A model generated the notes under the pieces. That model saw only the letters and a list, made by a program, of their open reading frames with translations. It made no database searches and was not told the origin of the DNA. From contig NZ_CP195847.1 in assembly GCF_051513965.1 (NCBI RefSeq), positions 2,852,001-2,916,000 of the forward strand: DNA of 64,000 nucleotides, written 5' to 3'. A program made the position numbers and the translations under genes. Positions within the stretch are counted from its first letter, which is position 1, and every line of letters begins with the position of its first letter. Below are positions 51,561-59,178 of the stretch, piece after piece. The stretch is from Paramicrobacterium sp051513965 (GTDB lineage: Bacteria > Actinomycetota > Actinomycetes > Actinomycetales > Microbacteriaceae).

Positions 51561-51598
51561 GGGTCGGGCCGCCGTGCATGTGCACAGCGGCCCGACCC
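51561..51598 (-). terminator. Terminator after ridA
   Basis: GGGTCGGGCCGC / GCGGCCCGACCC, 12-base perfect stem around a GTGCATGTGCAC-type inner hairpin, 16 bases past the RidA stop. Confidence 0.82.
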
Positions 51599-51613
51599 GT
51601 GGTACTTCTGGTG

Positions 51614-52000
51614 CTACTTGTCCGCGGGGACAGCGGCGACCGCGTCGATCTCCACGAGAATGTTCGCGAGCTGCGACCCGACGGTGGTGCGCACCGGGTA
51701 CGGCTCCGAGAAGAACTCCTTGTAGGCCTCGTTGAACTCGGCGAAGTCGGCGAGGTCCGCGAGGTGAACGGTCGTCTTGACGCAGTCGTCCAGCGTCAGC
51801 CCACGCTCGGCGAGCGCGGCCTGGACATTCCGCAGCACCTGGCGGGTCTGGTCGCCGACGTTGTCTGCGACAGCGTTGCCGTTCGCGGCATCCTGAGGTC
51901 CGAAACCGGCCGTGTACACGAACCCGTTTGCCTCAACCGCCTGACTGTAGGGACCTGCCGGCTGCGGAGCGTTCGTGGTGCGGAAGGCCTTCTTGGTCAT
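51614..52000 (-). CDS. ridA: RidA-family enamine/imine deaminase
   Basis: 128 residues: PQPAGPYSQAVEANGFVYTAG, QTRQVLRNVQAALAERGLTLDD, VKTTVHLADLADFAEFNEAY and PVRTTVGSQL with the conserved Arg and the C-terminal Glu strand (ILVEIDAVA). It removes reactive enamines made by PLP enzymes or amino-acid oxidases. Together with the YheO-type regulator and MHS transporter it suggests uptake and use of an amino acid or amine. Confidence 0.9.
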   Translation of the reverse strand: MTKKAFRTTNAPQPAGPYSQAVEANGFVYTAGFGPQDAANGNAVADNVGDQTRQVLRNVQAALAERGLTLDDCVKTTVHLADLADFAEFNEAYKEFFSEPYPVRTTVGSQLANILVEIDAVAAVPADK

Positions 52001-52056
52001 GGATTACTCCTCAATATCGATTTCGGGTGGTCAGTGTGATCGGATGCCGCTCGCGC

Positions 52057-53391
52057 TCAGTCCAGCGCGTGCAGGCGTCCGGCATCCTCCGTGTCGGGAC
52101 GAATCGACGCGTATGCCGTCGCGATCACACCGGCGAGCGCGATCAGCGCCGCATACACGATAACGGGCCAGATGTGCCCCGCCCAGGCGACGAGAGCCGC
52201 ACAGATGAGCGGCGCGAAGCCGCCACCGAGCGTGTTCGAGAACTGGTAGCCCACGTTCACACCGGTCGTGCGCGCTTCGACATCGAACATCTCGGTGAGC
52301 AGCGTCTGCAAGGTTCCCTGCATGGCCACACCGGGGATGACGAACCCGACGATCATGCCGAGCCAGATCAGCACGGCGGTGCCGCCATTGAACAGCATGA
52401 ATGCGGGGTAGAGCAGCACGGCGAAGCCGATGCAAGCGAGGATGTAGAACCGGCGGCGCCCGACCTTGTCAGAGATGTGGCCCCAGAACGGTGCCATGAC
52501 GATCTGCAGGAATCCCACGATCATCGTGCCGATGAACCCGACCTGCGCATCGACGCCGTGCGACACGATGTAGCTCAGTCCGAAGGTCAGCACCACGTAG
52601 CCGGCGATGCTCTGGGGCAGACCGACGAAGATGCCGAGAATCAGGTTCTTGGGGTGACGCAGCGCCTCGATCAGCGGGTTCTTGCGCTTCGCCTGCCCCA
52701 GCTCGACGGTCTTCGTGTACGTCTGGAACTCCTCCGACTCCTGCAGCTTGCTTCGCAGGATCACGGCGACGATCGCGAGCACCGCGGCGAACAGGAACGG
52801 GATGCGCCAGCCCCACGTCATGAAGAAGGAGTCCGAACCTGATCCGAGCGCGGCCATCAGACCGGCGGAGAAGACGTTCGCGATTCCCGCACCCGAGATC
52901 AGCAGGGCACCGAAGAGACCACGACGCCCGGTCGGCGCGTACTCGACGACGATCGTCGCGGCGGGTCCCATCTCGCCGCCCACGAACAGTCCTTGGAGCG
53001 AACGGAGAACCACGAGAAGAATCGGTGCGAGCAGCCCGATGGACTCTGTCGAGGGGATGAGACCCATGAGTGCCGTGCAGATTCCCATGCCGATGACGGT
53101 GATCATCAGGGACTTCTTGCGGCCGAAGCGATCTCCGACGTAGCCGAACAGAATTCCACCGACCGGGCGGAACAGGAATCCGACCGCGAAGCTCGCGAAC
53201 GAAGCGAGTGTTCCTGTGACCGGGTCATCGCCCGGGAAGAACACGGCGGGGAAGACGGCCGCGGCAGCGAGACCGTACAGGTAGTAGTCGTAGTACTCCA
53301 TCATCGTGCCGATGGCGCCGCCGGCGACAGTCCGGCGGTCCTTGCGCGGAATCGCCCGCAGCCCTCGAGCCGGAGCAGCAGAGTTGGCCAT
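52057..53391 (-). CDS. MHS-type MFS transporter
   Basis: 444 residues, twelve helices, of the metabolite:H+ symporter group (proline/betaine, shikimate, dicarboxylates): GTMMEYYDYYLYGLAAAAVF at helix 1, GYVGDRFGRKKSL, RSLQGLFVGGEMGPAATIV, GHISDKVGRRRF. AAGGAGG precedes ATG 53391. Upstream of ridA and divergent from the YheO-type regulator. The cargo is probably an organic or amino acid; not identifiable from sequence. Confidence 0.89.
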   Translation of the reverse strand: MANSAAPARGLRAIPRKDRRTVAGGAIGTMMEYYDYYLYGLAAAAVFPAVFFPGDDPVTGTLASFASFAVGFLFRPVGGILFGYVGDRFGRKKSLMITVIGMGICTALMGLIPSTESIGLLAPILLVVLRSLQGLFVGGEMGPAATIVVEYAPTGRRGLFGALLISGAGIANVFSAGLMAALGSGSDSFFMTWGWRIPFLFAAVLAIVAVILRSKLQESEEFQTYTKTVELGQAKRKNPLIEALRHPKNLILGIFVGLPQSIAGYVVLTFGLSYIVSHGVDAQVGFIGTMIVGFLQIVMAPFWGHISDKVGRRRFYILACIGFAVLLYPAFMLFNGGTAVLIWLGMIVGFVIPGVAMQGTLQTLLTEMFDVEARTTGVNVGYQFSNTLGGGFAPLICAALVAWAGHIWPVIVYAALIALAGVIATAYASIRPDTEDAGRLHALD

Positions 53392-53529
53392 AAGAGCCTC
53401 CTTACTCTTTGTATAAGTTTCACGTCGGTCCGCCATGACCGAATCTTTGATTTGACGCTTAACTTGTAGGTCTCGAGTCGCCTCTGGCGTACAGTTATCC
53501 GTAGACAAAACGTTAAGTTAGCACCGATC

Positions 53530-53544
53530 TAGACAGTATGTCTA
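53530..53544. promoter_or_regulatory. Palindrome in the MHS / YheO-type divergent promoter
   Basis: TAGAC-AGTAT-GTCTA, perfect five-base arms, 37 bases before the regulator start. A second GTAGAC word lies at 53500-53505. Confidence 0.45.
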
Positions 53545-53580
53545 CAGGTTGGACATTTTGTTAGATACAAAGGAGAACGG

Positions 53581-54288
53581 ATGCTGCCTGAGCCAGCTCC
53601 CGCAATCGCGGACGCGCATACCCCAACGTTCGAGTCGATCGACGAAGTCGTCGCCGTCTACCGCCCGGCGATGCGCGCGATGGCAGCAGCTGGCGGCCCC
53701 GGCTGCGAGGTCGTTCTGCACGATCTCTCCGCAGACGAGCCCGACCTCGACCACACGATCATCGCCATCGAGAACGGACACGTGACTGGCCGCAAGGTCG
53801 GCGGCCCATCCTCGAGCCTCGGCGCCGAGGTCATCCACAACCAGACCGCGGACCACGACGCGTTCGGCTACCGTGGCTTCACGAGCGACGGCCGTCAACT
53901 CCGCTGCTCCTCCGTGTACCTGCGCAACAGCACGGGAACGATCATCGCCGCGCTCTGCATCAACGTCGACGTGAGCGCTCTGCAACAGGCACGCACCCTC
54001 CTCGACCGGCTCCTCCCCCTCTCGGCAGCGGAGGCACCGGACGCACCGAGCGAGTACTTCGGCAAAGACCTCGTGTCGGTGATGGATGCAATGGTCACCG
54101 ATGCGATCCAGGCGATCGGCAAACCGGTCTCCCAAATGTCTCGTGACGATCGCGTCGCGGTCGTCCGCACTCTCGATCAGCAGGGTGTGCTGCAGATGCG
54201 CAAGGGCATGGAGCACGTCGCATCGCGCCTCAACATCTCGCGAGTGACCGCGTACTCCTACCTCGACGAGGCGCGCGACGCGGGGTAG
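53581..54288 (+). CDS. YheO/DauR-type PAS-HTH transcriptional regulator
   Basis: 235 residues: PAS-like domain (VYRPAMRAMAAAGGPGCEVVLHDLS, GHVTGRKVGGPSSSLG, YLRNSTGTIIAALCINVDVS) and a C-terminal helix-turn-helix (SRDDRVAVVRTLDQQGVLQMRKGMEHVASRLNISRVTAYSYLDEA split in the middle). AAAGGAG precedes the ATG. Relatives such as DauR control D-amino-acid catabolism and often neighbour RidA genes, which matches the arrangement here. Confidence 0.87.
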   Translation: MLPEPAPAIADAHTPTFESIDEVVAVYRPAMRAMAAAGGPGCEVVLHDLSADEPDLDHTIIAIENGHVTGRKVGGPSSSLGAEVIHNQTADHDAFGYRGFTSDGRQLRCSSVYLRNSTGTIIAALCINVDVSALQQARTLLDRLLPLSAAEAPDAPSEYFGKDLVSVMDAMVTDAIQAIGKPVSQMSRDDRVAVVRTLDQQGVLQMRKGMEHVASRLNISRVTAYSYLDEARDAG

Positions 54289-54327
54289 TCGACACCGGTA
54301 GCCGACGCCCGCGATCGCATCTGCGTC

Positions 54328-54741
54328 TTATGCTGTCGCAACGATTCCCAAAGCAAGCAGTCTCTGCACGGCAGGCACGTCGGCGGGCGCCCAGTCGAGA
54401 GCACGAAGGTGGGATGCCGCGACCCAGCGCAGTTCCGCATGCTCCGTCGCCTGCGGCTCACCGTCTGCGAGCTCGCAGAGGAACGTACTGAGCACCACGA
54501 TGGTGCCGCCGTACGAGTGCTCTGTGGTTTCGACGTGCTCCCCGACAACGATGCGGCAGCGCAGCTCCTCGCGGATCTCCCGTGCCAACGCGGCATCCGG
54601 GCTCTCGCCCTGTTCGACCTTGCCGCCCGGAAACTCCCACAGTCCCGCCTGCGCCTTCTCACGTCCACGTCGTGCGGCGAGCACGAGACCGTCGCGCACG
54701 ATGATGGCGCCGACCACCGCGATGCGCACGTTCTGCTCCAC
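54328..54741 (-). CDS. Nudix hydrolase (MutT-like)
   Basis: 137 residues with a complete Nudix box (GGKVEQGESPDAALAREIREEL, Gly to Glu spacing as required) at about residues 39-60, preceded by GLWEFPGG as in MutT. Likely hydrolyses oxidised or other nucleoside triphosphates such as 8-oxo-dGTP or (hydroxy)methyl-dCTP. GTG start at 54741. Confidence 0.88.
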   Translation of the reverse strand: MEQNVRIAVVGAIIVRDGLVLAARRGREKAQAGLWEFPGGKVEQGESPDAALAREIREELRCRIVVGEHVETTEHSYGGTIVVLSTFLCELADGEPQATEHAELRWVAASHLRALDWAPADVPAVQRLLALGIVATA

Positions 54742-54910
54742 GCGCCCAGCCTAACGGCGCCTCTCTCGCCGCCGCGGATGCCCCCCTCGCCGCCGCGCCT
54801 GATCCTCCTCGCCCCGCTCCCCCCGCCAGCAGCGCTGCACACTCGTGCAACGCTGCGCACCCCACCCGCTCAGTGCTCGATAATGGTCACAGGCGCCGAT
54901 GGGAGATCAC

Positions 54911-55363
54911 GTGTTGAAGAAGAAGCAGAACAGCCCCGACATCAACTTCCACACCCGCAAATGGATCAAGCCCGAAGACCTCAACCCGAACGGCTCGCTC
55001 TTCGGCGGCAGTCTGCTGCGCTGGATCGACGAAGAGGCCGCGATCTACGCGATCATCCAGCTGGGCAACTACCACGTCGTCACGAAGTTCATCTCCGAGA
55101 TCAACTTCGAGGCCTCAGCACAGCAAGGTGATCTCGTCGAGATGGGCCTCGTCGCCACCCACTTCGGTCGCACTTCCCTCACGATGCGTGCAGTGGTGCG
55201 CAACATGATCACGCGCCGCACGATTCTCACTATCGAGAAGATCGTGTTCGTGAACGTCGACGACGAGGGCAAACCGACACCGCACGGTTACTCCGACATC
55301 ACCTATGACCGAGACAGGATGCCGACGGAACACCCGATCACCGGAATCATCAACCTTCCTTAG
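54911..55363 (+). CDS. Acyl-CoA thioesterase (hotdog fold)
   Basis: 150 residues: WIKPEDLNPNGSLFGGSLLRWIDEEAAIYA is the conserved N-G-x-L-F-G-G catalytic stretch (quoted here only by its key residues Asn, Gly and Asp/Glu), then FISEINFEASAQQGDLVEMG. GGGAG lies five bases before GTG 54911; an ATG at 54899 is the alternative. Hydrolyses acyl-CoA thioesters. Not clearly linked to its neighbours. Confidence 0.85.
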   Translation: MLKKKQNSPDINFHTRKWIKPEDLNPNGSLFGGSLLRWIDEEAAIYAIIQLGNYHVVTKFISEINFEASAQQGDLVEMGLVATHFGRTSLTMRAVVRNMITRRTILTIEKIVFVNVDDEGKPTPHGYSDITYDRDRMPTEHPITGIINLP

Positions 55364-55407
55364 GCATCCTTGTTCGCCGCCTTCGCGGCCTGGCCCCGCC
55401 TTGTTTT

Positions 55408-55662
55408 CAGATCGCCGATGGCCTTCTGCTTCAATTCGCCGCTCCGCCGATTGAGTTCCCGCCTCAGCACTACGCGTATCTGCTCGACGACGACCACTTC
55501 GACCGGGCACACACCATGCTGACCACGCAGGGACGCGACCACTGGGCCGACCCTCAGCAGACGCGGCCAGGTGAGATCAACCATGACCATGGCGGTCGCG
55601 GGTTGTACCTGCTCGACCCGTCGGGTCATTACCTTGAGCTGATCACCCGTCCCTACCTCTGA
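55408..55662 (+). pseudogene. C-terminal fragment of a VOC-superfamily (glyoxalase) protein
   Basis: An open frame without a start codon: IADGLLLQFAAPPIEFPPQHYAYLL split by key residues, FDRAHTMLTTQGRDHWADP, NHDHGGRGLYLLDPSGHYLELITRPY with the C-terminal metal Glu. The N-terminal half of the domain is missing and the fragment begins just after the thioesterase stop. Confidence 0.7.
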
Positions 55663-55697
55663 GGCGAGTCGGTGTTCCACCCACGTAAGCGCCACCA

Positions 55698-55739
55698 CCA
55701 AGCCGGGAGCGTCACCATCAGCGACGTCTCCCGGCTTGG
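55698..55739 (+). terminator. Hairpin after the VOC fragment
   Basis: CCAAGCCGGGAG / CTCCCGGCTTGG, 12-base perfect stem with inner CGT/ACG pairing, 30 bases before the EI24 gene. Confidence 0.7.
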
Positions 55740-55768
55740 AGCTGTGCGGCGACGCCTATGCTGGTGGG

Positions 55769-56530
55769 ATGCTGCGAGACTTCGCAACCGGAGCGGGGCT
55801 GTACCTGAAAGGCATCCGTTTCTGGCGTTCACACACGCGCCTGATGGCGCTCGGCCTCGTGCCGGCGGCCATCTCGTTCGTGCTCCTCGTCGCGGCCCTG
55901 ATCACCTTCGGGGTGAACCTGCCGATGCTCGTGGACTGGGCGACGCCGTTCGCCGACTCGTGGGCGGCCGGGTGGCGTGACGTTGTGCGCGTCGCGATCG
56001 GCATCGTCGCGTTCGGGGCGGCCGCGGTGCTGGCAGTCGTGACGTTCACGGCGCTGACGCTCACCATCGGGGATCCGTTCTACGAGAAGATCTCGCTCGG
56101 AGTCGAGGCCGACCTCGGCGGTGAGGCGCCGGAGTCCGCGGGTGGCTTCTGGCGGAGCATCGTCGATGGGCTGCAGCTCGTCGGCCTGGGCATCCTGACC
56201 TCGCTCGTCATGTTTCTGCTCGGTCTCATTCCCGTCGTGGGCTCGGCGTGTGCGGCGGTGCTCGGCTTCGTCTTGACCGGGCGCCTTCTTGCGCGCGAGC
56301 TCGCCGGTCGGGTGTTCGAGGCGCACGGCGTTCCACTGCCGGCGCGCCGTGATCTGATGCGCACTCACCGCTGGCGCCTCATCGGCTTCGGCGTGCTGAC
56401 GCAGCTGTTCTTTCTGATTCCGCTCGGCCCGGTGCTGACGATGCCGTCGGCCGTCGCCGGGGCGACGCTGCTCGCGCGCGGCCTCATGGCGGACGCTCAG
56501 TCCTCCGAGGCATCCGCCCCTGCCGCCTGA
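55769..56530 (+). CDS. EI24-domain integral membrane protein
   Basis: 253 residues, about five hydrophobic helices, with GLYLKGIRFWRSHTRLMALG at the start and GDPFYEKISLGVEADLG, the conserved EI24/CysZ stretch, at about residues 103-119. Bacterial members include CysZ (sulfate uptake), but actinobacterial ones are uncharacterised. I use ATG 55769; an earlier start would overlap the terminator hairpin. No operon partner. Confidence 0.82.
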   Translation: MLRDFATGAGLYLKGIRFWRSHTRLMALGLVPAAISFVLLVAALITFGVNLPMLVDWATPFADSWAAGWRDVVRVAIGIVAFGAAAVLAVVTFTALTLTIGDPFYEKISLGVEADLGGEAPESAGGFWRSIVDGLQLVGLGILTSLVMFLLGLIPVVGSACAAVLGFVLTGRLLARELAGRVFEAHGVPLPARRDLMRTHRWRLIGFGVLTQLFFLIPLGPVLTMPSAVAGATLLARGLMADAQSSEASAPAA

Positions 56531-56561
56531 TTCTGTCCGCGACCGTTGGCACTTCACAATG

Positions 56562-56615
56562 GTGTGCCACTTTGTCTGCCAACCCACACCCTGGAGAGCA
56601 GACAAAGCGGCACAC
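56562..56615. repeat. 54-nt hairpin family, copy B
   Basis: GTGTGCCACTTTGTCTGC and GCAGACAAAGCGGCACAC (one mismatch) around an 18-base loop, between the convergent EI24 and AHSA1 genes. Confidence 0.88.
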
Positions 56616-56630
56616 GACGGCGACTCAGTC

Positions 56631-57116
56631 TCAGGCGACAAGCAGTGCGTCGATCTGCCCCATCGCCTGCGCCATGCCCTCCTGCATCCCCATTTCGAGC
56701 ATGGCTTCCATCTGCTCGGTGTCGCGGAATCGCGTCACCGTGGACATGCGCGTGCCCGTGTCCGTCGGCTCGATGGTGACCGTGACGTGCGCGGCATCCT
56801 CGAAATCGAGCGGTTCGCCATCGTCGTCGGCAAAGCCGTCGTCGAACTCCAGATTCAACGGTTCAACGACCGCCGTATACCGAAACCAGCCGTGCGACCG
56901 ATTGCCGCTCGGGCCGGTCATGAAATACCGGCTCTGCCCGCCCACCTCGAACTCGTGCCGATGGAACGTGGCCGGGTACCCGGGCGGACCCCACCACTGC
57001 TCGATCTGCCGCGGGTCCGCCCACAGCTGCCAGATGCGCTGGGCGGAAGCGGCGAACTCGGTCTCAATCGTGAGCGTGAGCTCCTGAGCATCCGCTTCGC
57101 TGCGTGTCACTGTCAT
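56631..57116 (-). CDS. AHSA1/SRPBCC-domain protein
   Basis: 161 residues of the START-like ligand-binding fold: IETEFAASAQRIWQLWADPRQ, IEQWWGPPGYPATFHRHEF, GGQSRYFMTG, and a C-terminal long helix (EAMLEMGMQEGMAQAMGQ). ATG 57116 overlaps the ArsR stop by four bases. ArsR-AHSA1 pairs are common in actinobacteria; the ligand is unknown. Confidence 0.88.
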   Translation of the reverse strand: MTVTRSEADAQELTLTIETEFAASAQRIWQLWADPRQIEQWWGPPGYPATFHRHEFEVGGQSRYFMTGPSGNRSHGWFRYTAVVEPLNLEFDDGFADDDGEPLDFEDAAHVTVTIEPTDTGTRMSTVTRFRDTEQMEAMLEMGMQEGMAQAMGQIDALLVA

Positions 57117-57472
57117 GAGTCTCTCCCTGCTTCGGTGGTGCTGTCTGAGTCGACGAGATCGTGCATGCGAGCGATGCGGCCGCGCCAAATCTCCTCGTAC
57201 CGCTCGAGGAGTTTCGCGGCACGCCGGATCGTCTCGGGGTCGCCGTGGACGAGCTGCTCTCGCCCTCGCCGCTGCTTGACGACGAGGCCCGCGCGCTCGA
57301 GGACGGCGACGTGCTTCTGAACTGCGGCGAAGCTCATCGCATAGCCACTCGCGAGCGTCGACACCGACAGCGCCTGCGCCATCACACGCGCGACGATGTC
57401 CCGCCGCGTGGCGTCTGCCATCGCGTGGAAGATCTGGTCGATCTCGTCATCACCTATGTCTCGTACAACCAT
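57113..57472 (-). CDS. ArsR-family transcriptional regulator
   Basis: 119 residues with winged helix IFHAMADATRRDIVARVM, YAMSFAAVQKHVAVLERAGLVV, KQRRGREQLV. It lacks the CxC metal motif of ArsR, as usual for the group paired with AHSA1 proteins. ATG 57472 sits inside a perfect palindrome (57461-57484), so autoregulation would block both promoter and start. Transcribed into the AHSA1 gene. Confidence 0.88.
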   Translation of the reverse strand: MVVRDIGDDEIDQIFHAMADATRRDIVARVMAQALSVSTLASGYAMSFAAVQKHVAVLERAGLVVKQRRGREQLVHGDPETIRRAAKLLERYEEIWRGRIARMHDLVDSDSTTEAGRDS

Positions 57473-57484
57473 TTGGTTGTACGA
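57461..57484. promoter_or_regulatory. ArsR operator overlapping the start codon
   Basis: TCGTACAACC-ATTT-GGTTGTACGA, perfect ten-base arms; the arsR ATG (57470-57472) is at its inner edge. There is no room for a ribosome-binding site upstream that is outside the operator. Confidence 0.82.
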
Positions 57485-57525
57485 TATGTCGAGGATGCCG
57501 CGAGCGCAACCCCCGCTCCACAATC

Positions 57526-57579
57526 GTGTGCCGCTTTGTCTGCTTATGCTCCCTCAGGAGGACGCACAAAGTGGCACGC
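57526..57579. repeat. 54-nt hairpin family, copy C
   Basis: GTGTGCCGCTTTGTCTGC with GCACAAAGTGGCACGC; imperfect inner pairing, loop containing CCCTCAGGAGGAC. Confidence 0.85.
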
Positions 57580-57652
57580 CCCCACCGACACCGCCGCCCG
57601 CCTCTCCACGCCCATCGTTCCCCGGCAACCGTGCGCCTCACTCTCGGTAACC

Positions 57653-57706
57653 GTGTGCCGCTTTATCTGCCCGCCCACCCCCGGGAGGACGCACAAAGTG
57701 GCACAC
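57653..57706. repeat. 54-nt hairpin family, copy D
   Basis: GTGTGCCGCTTTATCTGC with GCACAAAGTGGCACAC, 127 bases from copy C and in the same orientation, with a similar loop (CCCGGGAGGAC). Lies just past the flippase stop. Confidence 0.85.
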
Positions 57707-57730
57707 GACTCGGGGCGCGCGGGCACACAG

Positions 57731-58759
57731 CTAGGTGCGCGCTGACGGCGCCACGCGCCTGCGAAACGCAATCGCGACCACGCCGAGCAGCAGCGGGCCG
57801 CCGACGGTGTAGACCCGCCAGATGATCAGCCCCGCGACGGCCGGCGAGGCCACCTCCGGCCCGGCGACACCGACGAGGGTCGCCAGAATCGCAGTGTCCA
57901 TGATGCCGATGCCCTGCATCGGAAAGAGCGTCAGCGGATACGCGAAGACAAATGCGGCCGCGACGATCAGCAGGGATGCCTCGGTCGAGGCCACCCCGAC
58001 GAAGCGAAGCGCCAGGACGAGAAGCACGAGATCCACAGCGACCATCGCCAACGTGCAGACGATGGCACGGGGAAACTTCCACGAGAACCCCGAGGCGATG
58101 TGCTGCTGAAAATGCTGAAAGCCGTCGGCCCAGGCATCCGGGGTGATGCTCGCGCGGAACCTGCGCGCCACACGACCGAGGCGCCTGCCCAGCACGGCGG
58201 CGCGCGTTCCGCTCCGCACCACCAGCAGCACACCCGCAACGAGAGCCGCGCAGACCAGCAGACTTCCAAGATCGAGCAGGCGCAGTCCGGGCGCGAGCCC
58301 TGTGAAAGGCAGCAGAACGAAACCCACCAGGGGCGTGCCGAAGCGGACGATGAACAGGTTCATCGCGTTCATCGTCGTGCCCGCCATCGACACGTCGACG
58401 CCGTAACCCCATGATGTGAAGAGTGCGACACGAAGCGCCATGTCGCTCGGCGGCGGCGCGAATGCGGAGGCTGTGCTCGCGGCGAGATCGTTGACGGTCG
58501 CCCGCCAGAGGCTGACGCCCGGAATGTAGATCGACAGGGGTGCGGCGTTGAGCACCTGCCTGACGAGCAGCACGATCAGCAGCACGATGGTCTGCCACCA
58601 GAGAAGGTTCGCGAAGGCCGCGCGGATGGCCTCGACGTCGAGCGCACGATACGCGCGCGCCATCGCCAGGATCACCCACACCGCGACGACGAGCAGCGCG
58701 AGCCGCAGCATCCATGTGCCCATGGATCCGCGTCGCTTCACCGCACCCGCATCGCTCAC
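57731..58759 (-). CDS. YbhN/UPF0104-type lysylphosphatidylglycerol-flippase-like membrane protein
   Basis: 342 residues with about eight helices and the family segments VRQVLNAAPLSIYIPGVS, AAFVFAYPLTLFPMQGIGIMDT quoted by their key YPLTLFPMQGIG core, and RVYTVGGPLLLG. This is the transmembrane domain of MprF-like proteins without the synthetase domain. It may flip a lipid across the membrane; the substrate is unknown. The start is GTG 58759. Confidence 0.84.
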   Translation of the reverse strand: MSDAGAVKRRGSMGTWMLRLALLVVAVWVILAMARAYRALDVEAIRAAFANLLWWQTIVLLIVLLVRQVLNAAPLSIYIPGVSLWRATVNDLAASTASAFAPPPSDMALRVALFTSWGYGVDVSMAGTTMNAMNLFIVRFGTPLVGFVLLPFTGLAPGLRLLDLGSLLVCAALVAGVLLVVRSGTRAAVLGRRLGRVARRFRASITPDAWADGFQHFQQHIASGFSWKFPRAIVCTLAMVAVDLVLLVLALRFVGVASTEASLLIVAAAFVFAYPLTLFPMQGIGIMDTAILATLVGVAGPEVASPAVAGLIIWRVYTVGGPLLLGVVAIAFRRRVAPSART

Positions 58760-58894
58760 GATCCACCGTTCGAGTCGCTCCGTACTCGCTCAGGGTATCC
58801 GAACAGGTCGCGCATTCCACGCTGGGCAACTGCCAGGACACCCTATGAATCGTCTGATACGCTCATCACGGCCTTTCGGCCCACCAAATTGCGC

Positions 58895-59103
58895 GCGTCG
58901 GCATGATGCCGACGCACTCGAGGCGAAAGCGAGGTGAGCGACCCGATGGACGGTGGCAGTTCTAGTCACAGACCGGGCACCGCACCCGTTTCGCCTGTGA
59001 CCGCGATTCATTCACTCTGACGTCACGGCGACGGGAACGGGCGGTCCCCGGTTGTCCCAGTACCTGACCTGACCACAACTCCGATGCGACGCACAGCGCA
59101 TCG
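58895..59103 (+). other. Structured leader region upstream of mgtE
   Basis: The 419-base gap between the flippase and mgtE contains two strong hairpins: GCGTCGGCAT-G-ATGCCGACGC (58895-58915) and CGATGCG / CGCATCG (59082-59088 with 59097-59103). AGGTGAG at 58932 and TGGCAG at 58953 are faint matches to the M-box Mg2+ riboswitch, but the rest of that consensus is not found. The region may hold an Mg2+-responsive leader; support is weak. Confidence 0.35.
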
Positions 59104-59178
59104 AGCTGAGGTCGCGTGTGCCAGCGGCATCTTCACAGGGCAGCCGCCGCGCACGCCAGAGATGAAGAGGAGTCCGAC

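Noticed and set aside
58921..58960. Confident M-box riboswitch call
   Set aside because: Only AGGTGAG and TGGCAG agree; the conserved downstream segments of the riboswitch are not visible.
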